Positions 1 through 8,255 are shown, counted from the stretch's first letter. The stretch: DNA of 64,000 nt from Paenibacillus_AA sp045062745 (GCF_045062745.1 NZ_JBJGED010000034.1:1-64000); one strand, 5' to 3'. Numbers and translations: made by a program. The notes: generated by a model not told the origin, from the letters alone.

Positions 1-168
1 AAGAGTAGTCCCGACCGAACCGGGAGGAGCTACAACGACCCATCGTTTATTTTGTTCGGGCTGATACGTATCTTCAATCAATGTGAAGTTCAGCTTTTGT
101 GTATAAAACTCTATCGCCTCATCGTAATCTTTCACGACTAACGCAATATGTACGATGGATTGAATCAT
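1..168 (-). CDS. VOC (glyoxalase/bleomycin-resistance) family protein, C-terminus off window
   Basis: Only the first 56 codons lie in the window. They begin MIQSIVHIALVVKDYDEAIE and continue with FYTQKLNFTLIEDT, the beta-alpha-beta start typical of VOC superfamily proteins: a conserved metal-site His in 'HIALVV', a 'D.Deai.FY...LnF' helix, then a strand containing 'KRWVVVAPPGS'. VOC proteins include dioxygenases, isomerases and antibiotic-binding proteins, so the substrate cannot be given. The start is the ATG preceded by AAAGGGG. The gene runs off the left edge and is partial because of the window. Confidence 0.75.
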   Translation of the reverse strand, partial: MIQSIVHIALVVKDYDEAIEFYTQKLNFTLIEDTYQPEQNKRWVVVAPPGSVGTTL

Positions 169-214
169 GCCATTACCCCTTTCCGTTATTATGACTCATG
201 ATACAAACGGCAAA

Positions 215-691
215 TCAGAGTTGCAATACGGTTATTCGTTCATCCCCGATGATTTCGCCGTTGTCACGGAAACCGAAGCTTTCATAAAGCTTTTTGGCCG
301 CCGCGTTATCGGCCTTATAGGAGATCCAGCAATAATGTGCAGGCCCGGCCGGAGAGGTGCGAATAAATTCCAGGATTTTGTTCATCGCTTCCCGGCCATA
401 GCCCCTGTTCTGGTGTTGCTTGTCTATCATCAGCCGCAGGATACAATAGCTGTCGTGTGCGATTGTCGGGAGTTCGTACCCGGTGATTCTATAAGTAATC
501 ATAACAAACCCGACCGGCTGTTCATCTGCGTAAATGGCAAACGGAAATGGATGCCCCCCATTGGTTGCAAGGACATAACACGACGCCACGCTTGACAGAT
601 TGGACGCAACGAAGCGGCGCTGATCTTCTGAAACCTCCAGATTAAATATGGCACGTCGGTTTTCCAGCGTGATTTTTCTGAGCGTAATCAT
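215..691 (-). CDS. GNAT family N-acetyltransferase (BltD/diamine acetyltransferase-like)
   Basis: 158 residues with the GNAT acetyl-CoA signature: 'CILRLMIDKQHQNRGYGREAM' around residues 82-102 contains the (Q/R)xxGxG/A pyrophosphate loop as QNRGYG, followed by 'ADNAAAKKLYESFGFRDNGE' near the end. The N-terminus (ITLRKITLENRRAIFNLEVS) and the overall layout resemble BltD-type polyamine acetyltransferases, but the acceptor cannot be read from sequence. Probably a single gene; the neighbours on the same strand are separated by more than 250 bases. Confidence 0.8.
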   Translation of the reverse strand: MITLRKITLENRRAIFNLEVSEDQRRFVASNLSSVASCYVLATNGGHPFPFAIYADEQPVGFVMITYRITGYELPTIAHDSYCILRLMIDKQHQNRGYGREAMNKILEFIRTSPAGPAHYCWISYKADNAAAKKLYESFGFRDNGEIIGDERITVLQL

Positions 692-872
692 GCAGGACTT
701 CTCCCTTCATTAGCCGTTTCTCTTTTCGCGCCGCGGTCGCTTAATTAACATACAATTTATACAAAAAAAGTAATAGACTTATGTTGAATTTTTTTATAGA
801 CTATTATGTATCCATGGCATTTTTAGGGAACGTCCATTAGCGCATTACCTTATTAGCAGTTCCAAGGATTAG
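692..872. other. AT-rich intergenic region
   Basis: Non-coding stretch upstream of the GNAT gene. It is AT-rich between about 745 and 815 and ends in GGGAGAAG, the ribosome-binding site of the GNAT gene on the minus strand. No confident -35/-10 pair and no structured RNA were recognised. Confidence 0.4.
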
Positions 873-909
873 CAAAAAAAGCACCTGCCGGCCTTGGCCG
901 CAGGTGCTT
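873..909 (-). terminator. Rho-independent terminator of the 947-1414 gene
   Basis: On the minus strand AAGCACCTGC and GCAGGTGCTT form perfect 10-bp arms around a GGCCAAGGCC-type loop, followed by a run of T residues. It lies about 40 bases after the stop codon of the small protein gene. Confidence 0.85.
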
Positions 910-946
910 AACGTGCTATGAAACGATTCGATGCAGGTGGTGTCGT

Positions 947-1414
947 TTAGGCCGAACCTGACGTATCCGTTCCGTCTGGGCCATCGACAATATCTACCAC
1001 GCCGATGCCGATCGCGGTGATTGCCGCTGCCTTCCCCAGCTTCATTACGCCTTCTTTCAGCAACTCTTTATCGTTTTCTTTGATACCTGTCACCATATCT
1101 TTCCCGCTTTCGACCACGTATTCGACCCCATAGACAACCCCTTTAGCTGTTGTAGCTGCAGCATCTCCCAGCTCGCCCAGTCCCGTCTTAGCTTGCTGCT
1201 TATCCGCCGTTAACAAGCCTGCGCCTACATCCCAGACACCGCTCGCTGCTTGCCCTGCAATTTCACCCGTCTTGGCCGTTATTCTTTCCACATCATTGCC
1301 GATCTCTTTAATGTAAGGGCTATTAACGAGTTCACCAGCAACCCGCACAGTACCACCCAGCACCCTGCCTGTCACGTCACCCGCCAGCTTCCCCATACCT
1401 TTCAGAAAATCCAT
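947..1414 (-). CDS. Small Gly/Ala-rich amphipathic protein of unknown function
   Basis: 155 residues from the ATG at 1414, which is preceded by AGAGGTG at 6-base spacing; a GTG nine bases upstream is part of that ribosome site and unlikely to be used. The sequence is low in bulky residues and rich in G, A, V, K and E ('GMGKLAGDVTGRVLGG', 'EIAGQAASGVWDVGAGLL', 'ESGKDMVTGIKENDKELL'), suggesting amphipathic helices. A hydrophobic stretch near residues 130-143 (KAAAITAIGIGVVDIV) could touch a membrane. No catalytic motif or signal peptide is evident. Single gene with its own terminator. Function not recognised. Confidence 0.75.
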   Translation of the reverse strand: MDFLKGMGKLAGDVTGRVLGGTVRVAGELVNSPYIKEIGNDVERITAKTGEIAGQAASGVWDVGAGLLTADKQQAKTGLGELGDAAATTAKGVVYGVEYVVESGKDMVTGIKENDKELLKEGVMKLGKAAAITAIGIGVVDIVDGPDGTDTSGSA

Positions 1415-1589
1415 CTGAAGCACCTCTGTATGTTCAAATTAGGTTATTCCCGACTGTTTAGCGCACTTTGTCTATCCTTATTATATAGGAGTACCAGTAT
1501 TAACAAGAACAGACCAGCGACGTTATTTGAACTGGACTTTGGTCGGGGGAAAGGGATCCGCTCGCAATAGTCGTGGCTCCGCCACAAGA

Positions 1590-2153
1590 TTACTTTTTCT
1601 GATAGTACAACCCGAGCACGCCATTCCTATAGGTTTTACTGCTTGTTAGTTGCAGGTTGTGCTGTTTATCCGAAGAGCCAAACAGTCTCTCGCCTTGAGA
1701 AGCGATAGCGGGATGAACGAATACCCAAAGGTCGTCGAACAGCTCATGCTCGAGAAAGAGCTGCCACGTTTTCAATCCGCTCTCAACGGAAATTGTTCCT
1801 GCCGTATTCTTCAGTACATGCAACTCCCGTACGAGCGATTCGATATCTTGGGTCAAGATTTGCTCTGAATTTCTCCATACAAGATCTTTGAGCGAACGGG
1901 AGATGACAATCTTGGGAATGTCGTTTATTTTCTTTGCGATCGCGCGCTCGAGCTCGGATTCGGAAGATTGCTCGGCATTTTGCCAGTACTCCGCCAACTG
2001 CGCATACGTATTTCCTCCGACGACGATCCGATCTATCCTGTTGTAATAGTCAAGATACTCTTCCAGAATTTCATCGCTTATGTGCATCCATTGATCTTCA
2101 TTGGTGACCACACTGTCCAACGACATATGCATCGTTAATACCGCTTTTCCCAT
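1590..2153 (-). CDS. Dihydrofolate reductase-fold family protein (RibD C-terminal domain type)
   Basis: 187 residues starting MGKAVLTMHMSLDSVV, with the 'S.DG'-like first helix degenerate (SLDSVVTNEDQW), 'RIDRIVVGGNTYAQLAEYW' in the nucleotide-binding half, 'KIVISRSL' and 'TISVESGLKTWQLFLEHELFDDLWVFVHPAIASQGERLF' in the second half. This is the layout of short stand-alone RibD_C/DHFR-like proteins (YyaP/YwjB group). It is presumably an NADPH-dependent reductase of unknown substrate. Last gene of a four-gene minus-strand operon, 15 bases after the PhnB-like gene, under the ArsR regulator at 3178-3510. Confidence 0.85.
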   Translation of the reverse strand: MGKAVLTMHMSLDSVVTNEDQWMHISDEILEEYLDYYNRIDRIVVGGNTYAQLAEYWQNAEQSSESELERAIAKKINDIPKIVISRSLKDLVWRNSEQILTQDIESLVRELHVLKNTAGTISVESGLKTWQLFLEHELFDDLWVFVHPAIASQGERLFGSSDKQHNLQLTSSKTYRNGVLGLYYQKK

Positions 2154-2168
2154 CCTATACTCCTCCTT

Positions 2169-2657
2169 CTATTGCGCTCCATTGTAAGCCTGAATTAATT
2201 GTCCGATCTCGATCTTCGTCATTCGATCAATGGCATCCGCAACCCGTTGGGCTTTGTTAGGATCGGGGTCATTAACCATTTCCCATGCAATCGTGGGAGC
2301 GATTTGCCAGCACACGCCGTATTTGTCCTTCAGCCAGCCGCACACCTCTTTGGTTCCGCCCTCGGAGAGTCGTTCCCACAAACGATCGATTTCTTCCTGC
2401 GTCTCACAGCTTACGTACAGCGATATGCCATCACTGAATTGAAAAGAGGGTCCTCCGTTTACCGCAATAAGCTCCTGTCCGTCAAGTTGAAAACGGATTG
2501 TTCTTACGGTGCCTGCATATTCCCCTGGCCCTTCTGCATAGCGAGTGATGTTTATAATCCTGGAATTATTAAAAATCGAGACATATTCATTTACGGCCTC
2601 TTCAGCTTGATGATCGAAACACAAATGCGGTGTAATTTTTTGCATAGCAATTTTCAT
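2169..2657 (-). CDS. PhnB-like VOC family protein
   Basis: 162 residues from the ATG at 2657, preceded by AAAGGA nine bases upstream; an ATG 18 bases earlier overlaps the previous stop codon as ATGA and lacks its own ribosome site. 'ITPHLCFDHQAEEAVNEYVS' followed by 'IFNNSRIINITRYAEG' and 'EVCGWLKDKYGVCWQIAP' are the hallmarks of the PhnB/3-demethylubiquinone-methyltransferase-like VOC group, common in Firmicutes next to AHSA1 proteins. These often lack methyltransferase function despite the name. Third gene of the ArsR-led operon. Confidence 0.88.
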   Translation of the reverse strand: MKIAMQKITPHLCFDHQAEEAVNEYVSIFNNSRIINITRYAEGPGEYAGTVRTIRFQLDGQELIAVNGGPSFQFSDGISLYVSCETQEEIDRLWERLSEGGTKEVCGWLKDKYGVCWQIAPTIAWEMVNDPDPNKAQRVADAIDRMTKIEIGQLIQAYNGAQ

Positions 2658-2671
2658 TTCATTATTTCCTT

Positions 2672-3160
2672 TCATCTTGGTTGGTTTTTTATATTCGCCA
2701 GAAGCTCGGCCAACCGATCCATACCCTCACTGGCTCCTTTTTCCGCTCCGTTCTGAAGCATCCAATTGCGGGCCTCCAGTGTCTGAAAGATTGTGTGAGC
2801 AGTCAGCTTCGTCCTTCCTTCCTGCAACGCTTCCAGTGTGACCGTTTCAAGCATCACGTTGCCTGGATTTCCCTCGTATTCAAAGGTTCGGACAAGCTTC
2901 TCAGGAGGAACGCAATCGTGATAGACGCCATTAAAGGCGTGCTCGTTGCCATCGGCATCTTTTTGAAGAAATCGCCAGATTCCTCCTTTTCTAACTTCCA
3001 TTTTCTCCACAACCGTAGTAAGGTACTGCGGTCCCCACCACTTGGGAATGGCTTGAACATCGGAGTACATCCTGAACACGAGCTCACGAGGTGCATCGAA
3101 GACGCGTGTTACTAGGATCTCTTGTTTGTTGGGTTCAGCCGCAATTTCAGATTTAGCCAT
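2672..3160 (-). CDS. SRPBCC / AHSA1 domain protein
   Basis: 162 residues. 'ILVTRVFDAPRELVFRMYSD' and 'PKWWGPQYLTT' define the N-terminal strand-helix of the AHSA1 (activator of Hsp90 ATPase homologue 1-like) group of START/SRPBCC hydrophobic-ligand cavity proteins. 'GVYHDCVPPEKLVRTFEYEG' and the long C-terminal helix complete the fold. Proteins of this type are regularly encoded beside an ArsR regulator and a PhnB-like protein, as here. The ligand is unknown. It lies 17 bases after the regulator gene and its stop overlaps a start-like ATG of the next gene. Confidence 0.9.
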   Translation of the reverse strand: MAKSEIAAEPNKQEILVTRVFDAPRELVFRMYSDVQAIPKWWGPQYLTTVVEKMEVRKGGIWRFLQKDADGNEHAFNGVYHDCVPPEKLVRTFEYEGNPGNVMLETVTLEALQEGRTKLTAHTIFQTLEARNWMLQNGAEKGASEGMDRLAELLANIKNQPR

Positions 3161-3177
3161 TGTAATCTCCCCTCGAG

Positions 3178-3510
3178 CTAATGTTTGTCATGACTTTTCT
3201 CCTCTTCTTTAATTGCTTGCAGGTAATCGTCCATACGATCGAAACTCTCGTCGATGATGAGGCGATAGGACTCTATCCAACTTTCCAGTTCCCGGAATGG
3301 GTCGGGGCGCAGCTTATACACTCTCCGATTACCCTTCACTCGTACCTCAACCAGACCGGTATCACTAAGGATACGAAGATGCTTCGAAACTTTCGGTTGA
3401 ATAAGTCCAAGTCGATCGGTAATCTCGCCCACTGTAAGGGGTCCTTTGCGCAAAAGCTCAACAATTTGGAATCGATTTGGCTCGGCAAGAGCATATAGTG
3501 TTGATTTCAT
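3178..3510 (-). CDS. ArsR-family winged-helix transcriptional regulator
   Basis: 110 residues from the ATG at 3510 (MKSTLYALAEPNRFQIVELL). Helix-turn-helix: 'LTVGEITDRLGLIQPKVSKHLRILSDTGLV' at about 23-52, wing 'EVRVKGNRRVYKLRP' at 53-67. There are no cysteines in the recognition helix, so metal sensing of the ArsR/CadC kind is not expected; it resembles SdpR-like regulators that pair with SRPBCC genes. First gene of the operon down to 1590. The longer open frame upstream (to 3624) covers the promoter and is rejected. Probably autoregulated through the palindrome at 3534-3553. Confidence 0.9.
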   Translation of the reverse strand: MKSTLYALAEPNRFQIVELLRKGPLTVGEITDRLGLIQPKVSKHLRILSDTGLVEVRVKGNRRVYKLRPDPFRELESWIESYRLIIDESFDRMDDYLQAIKEEEKSHDKH

Positions 3511-3533
3511 GCATGGAATATACCATAAAAGAT

Positions 3534-3553
3534 ATATACTTGTAAAGGTATAT
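3534..3553 (-). promoter_or_regulatory. Candidate ArsR-type operator (palindrome)
   Basis: 20-base imperfect palindrome reading ATATACTTGTAAAGGTATAT on the plus strand, with six-base outer arms ATATAC/GTATAT perfect. It sits immediately downstream of the predicted transcription start of the regulator gene, a position expected for autorepression. Assignment to this regulator is inferred from location. Confidence 0.5.
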
Positions 3554-3560
3554 GCTTTTA

Positions 3561-3589
3561 AATGTATATAAAATTCACGGTAAGTCCAA
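3561..3589 (-). promoter_or_regulatory. Sigma-A type promoter of the ArsR/AHSA1/VOC operon
   Basis: On the minus strand TTGGAC (3589-3584), a 17-base spacer and TACATT (3566-3561). The expected transcription start, about 3554, is roughly 45 bases before the ATG at 3510. Confidence 0.6.
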
Positions 3590-3722
3590 TATCGCATTCG
3601 CAGGCAGGGCCCACTTGTTGCCAAATATCTAGCTGGTAATCCGGGACGCGATATATAATGGGGTTAGAACTGCATTGAGATTGAATGCTGCTAGCCGAAA
3701 ACCATAAGGGGGGTGATCGTGG

Positions 3723-5855
3723 ATGAAGCCGGGTGATCCAGAGTATTGGTCCAACGATTTGATTTCTATGTTAGACGCAGTCGCCGATCGGATGATTCCT
3801 GAAGATGCATGGCCATCTGCAACCCATGGAGGTGTCTTGACCTATCTCAAACATCGATCAGCCGAAGACCGCGCGCTCTGGCACAATTTGATTGTACCTG
3901 GACTCCGCGGATTGGATGCAAAAGCAAGCGCTTCCTACGGCCGGCCGTTCACCGAGCTGACGGCAACTGAGCAAGACGAACTGTTGGGTGACCTGGAGCA
4001 TGATCGTCTTCGAGACTTTCCGGTTTCGCAAAAACTTTTCTTCGCTACCCTACTGAACCTGGTAGTCGAAGGGTATTATGGAAGCCCGGGTGCTGGCGGG
4101 AATCGCGATGGGAAGTCATGGACCATGATTGGCTTTCGTCCGGGGACCGTCTCCGGACTCGACGAACCCGTCCCGGAAGCCGAGCTGCCGCAGCTGAACC
4201 TCGATCAGCTCCGGGACCGGTATGACGCTATTGTCGTGGGGGCAGGAGCCGGTGGCTCGGTAGCGGCGGCGTTGTTGGCCGAATCGGGACAACGTGTACT
4301 CGTCGTCGAACGGGGAAGTTGGTTGCGATACGGTGAGATCGGCAACGACCATACACGCAATCATCGATTTAGCAAATACGGTCATAACACCGGTCCAGGG
4401 CTCGAAGGTCATCCTCGTACGATTCTTACGGCGGGCGGAGATGAGCGGATTACAGCACCTCATGAGGCGGACTACCATAATAACGCCATGACTGTAGGCG
4501 GCGGCACACGCGTATACGGAGCCCAAGCCTGGCGATTTCATGCGGATGACTTCCGAATGGCTACTCGCTATGGGATTCCGGACGGGAGTTCGCTGAGTGA
4601 TTGGCCGATAAGCTATGAGGATCTTGAGCGTTACTATGAACGGGCGGAATGGGAAGTCGGCGTTTCTGGCGATGGCGATGCCCACCCGGGACGCGGTAAA
4701 CGGAACCGTCCTTATCCTATGCCAGCCTTGCCGAGGACCATGGAAGCGGAACGCTTGGCCCGGGCGGCTGCAAAATTGGGATGGGACGCGGGGCCGGTTC
4801 CTCTTCTTATCAACTCGGTCGAGCGCGACGGGCGACGGGCTTGCGGGCGATGCGGACAGTGTGTCGGCTTTGCCTGCCCGACCGATAGCAAGAACGGCGG
4901 CCACAATACCCTGTTATTGCGCGCGCTCCAAACGGGGAAATGCGATCTTATCTGCGATACCATGGTGGAGCGTATCGACACCGAGGGAGGGAAACATGCC
5001 ACCGGGGTTCGCCTTGTGCAGGAGGTCGCCGGCTCGATCCGACGTCGGCAAGTGCAAGCAGCGCATGTGGTCGTCGCGGCCGGAGCGATCGAAAGCGCCC
5101 GACTGTTCCTCAACTCGGCCAGCGATGCGGAACCGACCGGGATTGGCAATCGGAACGATCAAGTAGGAAGACACCTACAAGGGCATGTTTATACGGGAGC
5201 CTACGCCCTTTTTGATGAACCGGTTCAAGACGGTCTTGGGCCTGGGGTGAGTATTGCGACGTGTCGGTTTGCCCATGGCAATGCAGGCGGGATCATCGGC
5301 GGCGGGATGCTTGCCAACGAATTCACCCGGTTGCCTCTGGTTCACTGGAACCGGGCGCTACCGCCGGATGCCGCTCGGTGGGGAAGCGCAGGGAAGGAAA
5401 TGATGCGGGACGGTTATGTGCGCACTAGCCATGTTCAGGGACCCATCCAGGATATCCCGAACCCTCAGTCCCGAGTGCGGCTCTCACCGACTGTGAAAGA
5501 CCGCTTCGGAATCCCCGTAGCCCAACTCTCGGGGAGTGTCCATCCCGAGTCTCTTCGAGCCGCCGCCATGCTAGGAGAACAAGCGGAGACTTGGCTCTGG
5601 GCGGCGGGAGCACGTCGGGTTTGGCGAACATCGCCAGGCAGCGGGCTCAGTGCCGGACAGCATCAGGCAGGGACGCTGCGCATGGGGGACGACCCTTCGA
5701 CATCCGTCACAGACCCGTATGGGCGTGTACACGGATACGATAATCTCTGGGTCAGCGACGGCTCCGTACACGTGACCAATGGTGGAGTTAATCCGGTTTT
5801 GACGATTTTCGCCATGGCCTTCCGCATCGCAGAACACCTGGTTAAACAAGCGTAG
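3723..5855 (+). CDS. GMC-type FAD oxidoreductase with N-terminal gluconate 2-dehydrogenase subunit 3-like domain
   Basis: 710 residues. The FAD-binding motif GAGAGG is at 173-178 (YDAIVVGAGAGGSVAAALLA) and is followed by 'VLVVERGSW'. 'NNAMTVGGGTRVYGAQAWRF' near 255 is the second GMC motif. The C-terminal active site shows His647 in GQHQAG and Asn690 in NPVLTIFAMAFRIAEHL. Residues 1-115 before the FAD domain resemble the small gluconate 2-dehydrogenase subunit 3 domain, fused here to the flavoprotein. A Cys-rich loop (CGRCGQCVGFAC, about 374-385) is like that in gluconate/sorbitol dehydrogenase-type GMC enzymes. No twin-arginine signal is present, so it is probably cytoplasmic. The ribosome site AAGGGGGG precedes the ATG. 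It likely oxidises a sugar or polyol hydroxyl; substrate unknown. Confidence 0.88.
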   Translation: MKPGDPEYWSNDLISMLDAVADRMIPEDAWPSATHGGVLTYLKHRSAEDRALWHNLIVPGLRGLDAKASASYGRPFTELTATEQDELLGDLEHDRLRDFPVSQKLFFATLLNLVVEGYYGSPGAGGNRDGKSWTMIGFRPGTVSGLDEPVPEAELPQLNLDQLRDRYDAIVVGAGAGGSVAAALLAESGQRVLVVERGSWLRYGEIGNDHTRNHRFSKYGHNTGPGLEGHPRTILTAGGDERITAPHEADYHNNAMTVGGGTRVYGAQAWRFHADDFRMATRYGIPDGSSLSDWPISYEDLERYYERAEWEVGVSGDGDAHPGRGKRNRPYPMPALPRTMEAERLARAAAKLGWDAGPVPLLINSVERDGRRACGRCGQCVGFACPTDSKNGGHNTLLLRALQTGKCDLICDTMVERIDTEGGKHATGVRLVQEVAGSIRRRQVQAAHVVVAAGAIESARLFLNSASDAEPTGIGNRNDQVGRHLQGHVYTGAYALFDEPVQDGLGPGVSIATCRFAHGNAGGIIGGGMLANEFTRLPLVHWNRALPPDAARWGSAGKEMMRDGYVRTSHVQGPIQDIPNPQSRVRLSPTVKDRFGIPVAQLSGSVHPESLRAAAMLGEQAETWLWAAGARRVWRTSPGSGLSAGQHQAGTLRMGDDPSTSVTDPYGRVHGYDNLWVSDGSVHVTNGGVNPVLTIFAMAFRIAEHLVKQA

Positions 5856-5905
5856 GGAACCTCGATAACAACGCTTCTACGCCGTCCGACGCCGCATCGA
5901 CCGCA

Positions 5906-6295
5906 TTAAAGCGGACCGAAATACCGATAGGCTAACCATAAAATCCAAATCAGAACCGCGATCCACACCAAAATAATCAAACTGCCTACTAGCCAGTTTT
6001 TCGGTTTTCCCGCCTGCAGTCGCGCCTCTGCTTTTACGGTACACGCTTGAATGACGGCTGCAGGTATCATTTTCAACGCAAGTGCGACGCCTAGCGGGAT
6101 TAGAATTACATCATCCAGATAACCGAGGATGGGAATAAAATCGGGAATCAAGTCAATTGGACTAAAAGCGTATGCCACAACACAAACCGCAAATACTTTG
6201 GCATACCACGGGGTGCGCTTATCTTGGTAGGCATAGTAAAGGACGAATACTTTTCTTTTCAGCTGTTTAGCCCACGACTTCAGATTCTCCAACAT
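5906..6295 (-). CDS. YkvA-like DUF1232 membrane protein
   Basis: 129 residues. 'VFAVCVVAYAFSPIDLIPDF' followed by 'IPILGYLDDVILIPLGVALAL' (about 34-75) is the DUF1232 signature (SPIDLIPDfIPvlGylDD). A C-terminal hydrophobic segment, about 105-127, makes a probable second membrane anchor. The N-terminus is basic. Function of the family is not known. It is convergent with the GMC gene and lies 26 bases after the NUDIX gene on the same strand. Confidence 0.88.
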   Translation of the reverse strand: MLENLKSWAKQLKRKVFVLYYAYQDKRTPWYAKVFAVCVVAYAFSPIDLIPDFIPILGYLDDVILIPLGVALALKMIPAAVIQACTVKAEARLQAGKPKNWLVGSLIILVWIAVLIWILWLAYRYFGPL

Positions 6296-6321
6296 AGATC
6301 ACCAAGTCCCCTATTCGATCG

Positions 6322-6810
6322 TTAGCGTAAAAGCTTACGGAGTTGAATCTCTTGTTCTTCCACGTAATTGCGGTACTTCTTCCCCTCGTAATAATCGATA
6401 ATGTCTTGGTTTATTTCTGGGTAGAGCTGAATGGTATTCAACTCCGAGATGGGGATCCATTTCACACCCGTTTGTTTGGGGTCTGGGGTCTCGGGGAGCT
6501 GAGGAGTGGAGCCCGCGATTAATTGACATTCGAATGTTATCCCAACAGAATGTGTGTCTCCGTAAATGTAGTTGTTTTTAGTCGGCTGGTATTCATAAAT
6601 AAAAGCAACCGAACCTACTTCCACATCGGCGCACGCCTCTTCTTTCGCCTCCCTTTTGACCGCTTCCATGAAGGTTTCGCCCGGTTCAACACCGCCGGCA
6701 GGAAGGTTGTAATGCACCCCGTCATCCTGATCATTGTCATATTCAATCAGTAATATAGCCCCGTCTCTAATGATCAACGCACATGCCCGCAGCCGTATCT
6801 TTTCCAGCAC
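6322..6810 (-). CDS. NUDIX hydrolase
   Basis: 162 residues. The Nudix box begins at about residue 39 as GGVEPGETFMEAVKREAKEE, giving G-x5-E-x7-RE-A-x-EE, which holds the Mg-binding glutamates. The usual glycine after EEx is cysteine (EEACADV). The N-terminus 'LRACALIIRDGAILLIEYDNDQDDG' forms the first strands. It probably hydrolyses a nucleoside-diphosphate-linked compound of unknown identity. It starts 26 bases after the APH-type kinase gene on the same strand and could be cotranscribed with it. Confidence 0.88.
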   Translation of the reverse strand: MLEKIRLRACALIIRDGAILLIEYDNDQDDGVHYNLPAGGVEPGETFMEAVKREAKEEACADVEVGSVAFIYEYQPTKNNYIYGDTHSVGITFECQLIAGSTPQLPETPDPKQTGVKWIPISELNTIQLYPEINQDIIDYYEGKKYRNYVEEQEIQLRKLLR

Positions 6811-6836
6811 AGCTCACCTCCGTCCGCATTATGGAA

Positions 6837-7754
6837 TTAAGAATTCATAACGGTGTCTGCGAAAGCAACATGTTGCAGTAATTTCGGGTATTCCTCAGGG
6901 GTCGCGCCGTCTTCTACGCTCCAACATACGCCCATTGCCGTTTCTACGAACAGGCATTGTTTTATTATGTAGCTTGGAATATGAAGGTTGTTTTCTAAGG
7001 TTCCAATAATATAGTTTATTTTATCAAATAAATTCACCGTTATTTCATCACCAAATTCATTCAAAATAAACCGCGGAACATCAAAGACTGGATCACCTAT
7101 AACGCCTTTAGGGTCAATGATTACATACTCTCCATCACTGCCAAGCAATATATTATCATGGTGAAAATCGCCGTGAAGCAGCATCCTTTGTGAATACGAA
7201 TTGGAAACGGATGTACATATCGCTTCAGCTTTTTTCATGTACAAATATAATGGTTCACAATCTTGCCGGTTGCTCATGTACTCTGTTATTCTGCCTACCC
7301 ACTCTGAATAAGTCGGAAATACTACCGTATTACCTGGCGTCAAATGTAAGTCTTTATGTAGCGAACAAAAAACAGATAGTCTTTTATCGAGCGAACTCTC
7401 ATGCCTTAAAGGAGTACCTGGTTGAATACGTTCTTCCAGGATGACGCCCTGGGCAAGATCGGCCTCGTACACTCTGCAAAATCGTCTCCCCACGTAATGA
7501 CGTAACGTATGATATTCTTTACTTGTTTCTCCAGAAGCAGGATTACCTATTTTGAGCACTACGTTTCCCTGAGCTTCTGAGTAGCAGGTAAAAACTAAGT
7601 TGGCCGAATAGGAAGGAATAAGTTGAAAGGAGCTTAATGCCCACCTCTCCGCATATTCTACGATCTCCCTCGCTACTTTTTCATAAAATGGTTTTCCAAA
7701 TCGGTTTGTGATACGGTCGATTTCATTTTGTTTAAAACGGTAAGGCTGGTTCAT
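6837..7754 (-). CDS. Aminoglycoside phosphotransferase-like kinase (APH(6)/hydroxyurea kinase group)
   Basis: 305 residues. Brenner-type catalytic loop HGDFHHDNIL at 194-203 (Asp196), metal-binding 'IDPKGVIGDPVFD' at 213-225, and nucleotide-binding strands 'ANLVFTCYSEAQGNVVLKIG' at 51-70. 'LLHGDFHHDNIL...IDPKGVIGDP' is characteristic of the streptomycin 6-kinase family, which phosphorylates streptomycin or hydroxyurea. Chromosomal members often have other substrates, so a resistance phenotype is only inferred. Confidence 0.85.
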   Translation of the reverse strand: MNQPYRFKQNEIDRITNRFGKPFYEKVAREIVEYAERWALSSFQLIPSYSANLVFTCYSEAQGNVVLKIGNPASGETSKEYHTLRHYVGRRFCRVYEADLAQGVILEERIQPGTPLRHESSLDKRLSVFCSLHKDLHLTPGNTVVFPTYSEWVGRITEYMSNRQDCEPLYLYMKKAEAICTSVSNSYSQRMLLHGDFHHDNILLGSDGEYVIIDPKGVIGDPVFDVPRFILNEFGDEITVNLFDKINYIIGTLENNLHIPSYIIKQCLFVETAMGVCWSVEDGATPEEYPKLLQHVAFADTVMNS

Positions 7755-7772
7755 CCTTAGATCTGCCTCCAG

Positions 7773-8255
7773 TTATTCTATTTCAAATTCAGTGACTAGC
7801 CTTATTTGTGAGGTTTCAAGAGTAAATTGTTTTACGACTCGAAACTTGCCGCTTGCTGTGGGTAGGTTTAAGTTATTGAAATAAATTGCACTTGTAGCGG
7901 TTGCATTTGGATTTAATTCATAGGCAAGTAAAGGGATTGCCAGATTCTCTTGAAAAGGAATTCTAGACCATGTGCCGTTCATGTCCATTTCAATCTGATA
8001 AAGTTCATTAAACGTTATTTCTTCAGATCCTGTATTTTTTATTAGTAAATCAATTTTTTTATCCGATTGTTCATATTTTGCCTTATCGGTGGTCATTTCG
8101 ATTCCGTTTGACTCTGGGGAAGCTGTGACTTTATTTGAGGGCAGGTGAAGTTCGGTTGCTTTCCCTATGGGTGTTGTACAAACAGGTACCGCAGCCCACA
8201 TAACCACTAATCCAATAATCAAAAAGATAGTTCAGTTTCGTCTAGTTAACATCAT
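7773..8255 (-). pseudogene. Secreted bacterial Ig-like domain protein interrupted by a stop in its signal peptide
   Basis: The natural start seems to be ATG-ATG at 8255, preceded by GAGAGG at good spacing. It reads MMLTRRN, then TGA at 8234-8232, then in the same frame TIFLIIGLVVMWAAVPVC, an evident signal-peptide core. The rest (149 codons from a TTG at 8222) encodes an Ig-like domain: 'GIEMTTDKAKYEQSDKKIDL', 'LIKNTGSEEITF', 'TWSRIPF', 'KFRVVKQFTL', as in small Ig-like proteins of Bacillales. Either codon 8 is a nonsense mutation, there is a sequencing error, or translation restarts at TTG 8222 with a shorter hydrophobic leader and no ribosome site. Its 5' end lies after the methyltransferase gene. 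Confidence 0.6.

Noticed and set aside
3511..3624. N-terminal extension of the ArsR protein
   Set aside because: The bases contain the promoter and operator, and the extension lacks similarity to the family.
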